A stretch of DNA of 64,000 nucleotides from Distichodus sexfasciatus. Its lineage: Eukaryota; Chordata; Actinopteri; Characiformes; Distichodontidae. Under the pieces are notes generated by a model. The model ran no database searches. It had not been told where the DNA came from and worked only from the letters and a program-made list of their open reading frames with translations. Positions within the stretch are counted from its first letter, which is position 1. Every line of letters begins with the position of its first letter. The position numbers and the translations under genes are program-made. Positions 61,551-64,000 of the stretch are shown here, one piece after another. Where the stretch lies: the NCBI GenBank assembly GCA_032718565.1, contig JAVGVS010000850.1:1-64000 (forward strand), in the 5' to 3' direction.

Positions 61551-61724
61551 CCTAATACGCCGTCGTAATTCGAAGCCTTAATCCATCCCATGGGAGGAGG
61601 GTGAAATATTTCCCAAACTCTCCCCCCGATCCCCAGCGGGCACCAGGATGGCACTCGGCGAATGCCGGCGTTTAGACGTCTGTGGGAATTCTAATAAACG
61701 AAGTAAAATCCAGAATTAAATTGT

Positions 61725-61815
61725 AGGACCCTACGAAATCCGTTTTGTTTTTTTCCATTTTCCTTCTTCTGATTCCATTTCATTTGTCGAATTCCGCGAT
61801 TCCGTCCGCGTTTTC
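61725..61815. mobile_element. GGGCCCTGTGAAATCCGTTTT repeat, several partial copies
   Basis: CCCTACGAAATCCGTTTTGT...GAATTCCGCGATTCCG here, CCCTGTGAAATCCGTTTCGT...GAATTCCGTGTTTTAC at 63460-63550 and a related TTCCGTTTTTCCGTTTTTTC at 60410-60435 belong to one dispersed family. Function and class unknown. Confidence 0.5.
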
Positions 61816-62887
61816 GCGCAAATCACAGGGCCCCAAAACTGGTTTACCTTGATGAGCGATGTACAAACGATGGCTCCCGCGTTCACCATGGGATTGTGGG
61901 GTTTGTCTGGGGGGGACAAAACGCAAATGAAATTCAACAAAGCATTTCCAGAATTCGTAGCACACAGAACAGCCACGCGACGGTTTTTTTTGGAATTGGT
62001 GAAGAGTGCGGCGATCTGGCGACTTTCCGAAGTCGCGCGGCGCGAACGTTCTAGCGATGCAATTCGCTTCTCCCGGCGCGGAGCGAGCGTGAACGTTCGA
62101 CCGCTGGGAACGTTCCACTGCGGCCTGGATCACGCGGTGCGAATGGCGCAGCGGTCCGACGCCTTTTCTCACCGTCTTCGTCGAGGAAGAGCTTGTTGAA
62201 GCGCAGGCCGCTGGGCTCCTTCCCGATGAAGCGGTGGACGTACTCGGTGCCGTGGTCGTGAACGGCGATGGCGTACTTCAGCGGCTTCACGCACGACTGC
62301 AGGCAGAACGGCACTTTGGTGTCGCCCACCGTGTGTCTAAAAGGGAAAAAAAAATAACGAGAACAGTAAGAACGAGACATAACGCGCGCGTCGTTCCTCC
62401 TTCCAAAAAACCAAACAAAACATTTTTGACAAACAAAACGACGGATTGACGCAGAATCCAAACGTGTCGTCTACGCTGGAAGATGCGTCATTCCTACAGT
62501 TGGAAAAAACGCTAACTAAAAATGTAATAAAAAGGCAAACAAAAACCAAGTGGTTTCTCACCGTTGGCCGTCCACCGTGCAGAGGGACACGGCCCAGAGG
62601 TCGGGATTGAATTTGGCCAGCTGGGGGATGTAGTCGGCCACCTAGTCGCACGGAACAACGATCGTTTACAATCGCCTAGAAATCACAGCTTCTAAAAATG
62701 CGCAGCTTTATTTCTCTCATTACGTGTGCTGTTTGAATAAACGCAGCAGCGACTCGCCTGTCCTCCGGAGAGCTTCTTGGCGCTGTCGTGAATCTCGTCG
62801 ATGTGCGAGGTGAAGGACTGGAAATCGGGAATCACAAACTTCTTGCGGAAGGCTTGCGTCAGCAGCACGATGTTGTGTTGCACACAC

Positions 62888-64000
62888 CTGGAGAGAGACG
62901 GCGTCGAGCGCTTATTTCCCTGACGCATACACACGTTGAAAACATCACGTTCCACCCATCTTGATTAGCGAAAAGTGTTACTGGTATCAGCCCTGAAATG
63001 TTGAATATACATATAAGATATTCACGTTTTTTCTGTATGCGTTCTCTCCAGAAACTTGCAGGACGGACTGCACAATGTTCTCAATTGAGACGTCGATCGA
63101 ATAGTAAGCGGTCAGCGAAGAACCTCAGGAATACGAACCAAACATTTCCAGAAACGTGATTATTCATTTCCACAAAGCAAACTCTCTGCTCTACGCTGCT
63201 GACCTCGTCTTCCTGAGGATCAGGCCGCATTCATCCATTTAAATCCATTTTAAATCCAAACCTACGCTGTAACGAGGAGATTTTAATCCCACCCACGCAC
63301 GCCACGACGGACACGTCACAGCAGCTTTATCCACGCCGAGAAAAAGGGGAGCTCGCAATTTTGGTGAACGTTGGATAAATTCAACAAAATGGAACACGAA
63401 CGCCGTCACGTCGCTGCCGCGGTGCCACCTTCGCAGCGATGCTGGGACAGATCGTAGGGCCCTGTGAAATCCGTTTCGTTTTTTCCTAAATTCCGTTTTA
63501 ACTCCGTTTTTTCCCATTTTTATTCTTCCGAATTCCGTGTTTTACGTTATAATCGTATTTTTACACCTAAAAAGTGTCGAACTATGGAGTGGATGGGGAA
63601 AAAAAAGAACCACGCAATAGAAAAACTGTTCTTCAACTTCACCAAAGTGCTGGGGCTCAGCGGAACATTTTCTGCTTTGGTAAAACACTGACCTGTAAAC
63701 AACAAAAAACACAAATTTTTTTCCTGCCAAACGAAACGTTTCTCATGTGAGTGTTTGACCGTAAGTGGTCGTCACGCGTTCTTGCGGGTGCAGTCCATCG
63801 TGCGCTGGCAAAACGTACAAAAGAGTTGTTCTGGTTCCACTTTGCGGTTTAGAAAAGTATCAGTTTAACAGTACAGAACAGCGGCACCACCTTGACTTAC
63901 GAGTGTCCCAACTAGCGGGTTTTTTGAGACGCGGGCCGTCTCTCGGCCGTTTTTTTTTTGCGTCGAGTCGAGAGCTAAAATCGGGGTCACGAGGCAGCTG
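62888..64000. other. Upstream gls intron sequence, no exon recognised
   Basis: I searched the minus strand for the exons that should precede block 62887 (the LLPSLEDLLFYTI and KSTGLRTSDPRL regions of glutaminase) and found none. A dispersed repeat copy lies at 63460-63550. Confidence 0.4.

Larger units (their letters stand above)
54297..62887 (-). pseudogene. gls: Kidney-type glutaminase, probable decaying copy (5' end outside window)
   Basis: GLS is the mitochondrial glutaminase. Exon-like blocks, 5' to 3': 62887-62758, 62641-62562, 62336-62173, 61906-61848, 59300-59268, 59121-59065, 58899-58828, 58714-58664, 58336-58158, 57990-57859, 57682-57590, 54946-54890, 54804-54728, 54596-54533, 54414-54297. 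Many are well kept: CLQSCVKPLKYAIA with the catalytic Ser-Lys pair, PHNPMVNAGAI, HSCGMYDFSG, GLPAKSG, and ankyrin-type TALHVAAAEG. Lesions: block 59121 lacks an AG acceptor; the substrate Glu of FQSERESGDRN is Arg; block 58336-58158 is 2 nt too long and frameshifted; block 54946-54890 does not join 54804 in phase; the last exon stops early, with a glutamate-rich tail readable one base out of frame. Neighbouring genes are intact, so poor assembly is less likely. N-terminal exons would lie past 64000. Alternative splicing could rescue some lesions, so expression should be tested. Confidence 0.7.

Noticed and set aside
1..64000. CRISPR arrays, operons, bacterial features
   Set aside because: The tandem arrays here are micro-, mini- and satellite repeats in vertebrate introns and intergenic DNA; there are no spacers or cas genes.

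Overview
The window is vertebrate nuclear DNA, almost certainly from a teleost fish. It holds multi-exon genes with GT-AG introns whose proteins are close to their vertebrate orthologues. The introns are full of (CA)n, (CT)n and (TAA)n microsatellites, palindromic MITEs, Tc1- and hAT-like elements and an RTE-like LINE 3' end of the kind common in fish. I assembled exons by hand from splice sites and frame; family and synteny calls rest on memory, not on database searches. Layout from left to right: (1) 1-6028, non-coding and repeat-rich, including a ~140-bp satellite at 3140-4540. (2) 6029-14937, minus strand, a complete plcd4-type phospholipase C delta (15 coding exons, 744 aa, catalytic residues intact). 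(3) 18764-22995, minus strand, complete cnot9 (8 exons, 297 aa). (4) 27651-31868, plus strand, complete ftcd (14 exons, 540 aa). (5) 33352-35083, plus strand, complete but divergent mstn (3 exons, 385 aa). (6) 39864-50278, plus strand, complete stat1 (23 coding exons, 765 aa). (7) 54297-62887, minus strand, the 3' two thirds of a kidney-type glutaminase gene (gls), tail to tail with stat1. The genes do not form an operon or a single pathway. The neighbourhood matches two human chromosome 2q blocks, PLCD4-CNOT9 (2q35) and MSTN...GLS-STAT1 (2q32), with ftcd (human 21q) lying between them here. Products cover phosphoinositide signalling, mRNA deadenylation, histidine/folate catabolism, muscle growth control, interferon signalling and glutamine catabolism. 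The main result is that the five other genes read cleanly through every exon, but the gls copy carries several independent lesions: a lost splice acceptor, a broken exon phase, a frameshifted exon, a substituted glutamate-binding residue and a probable one-base shift near the C-terminus. It looks like a decaying duplicate. Other notable points are a perfect ISRE upstream of stat1, a myostatin prodomain whose tolloid-site region is replaced by a glutamate run, three-level nested transposons, a ~0.9-kb foldback and a 2.3-kb purine-only minisatellite in gls introns, and many splice acceptors fused directly to microsatellites.
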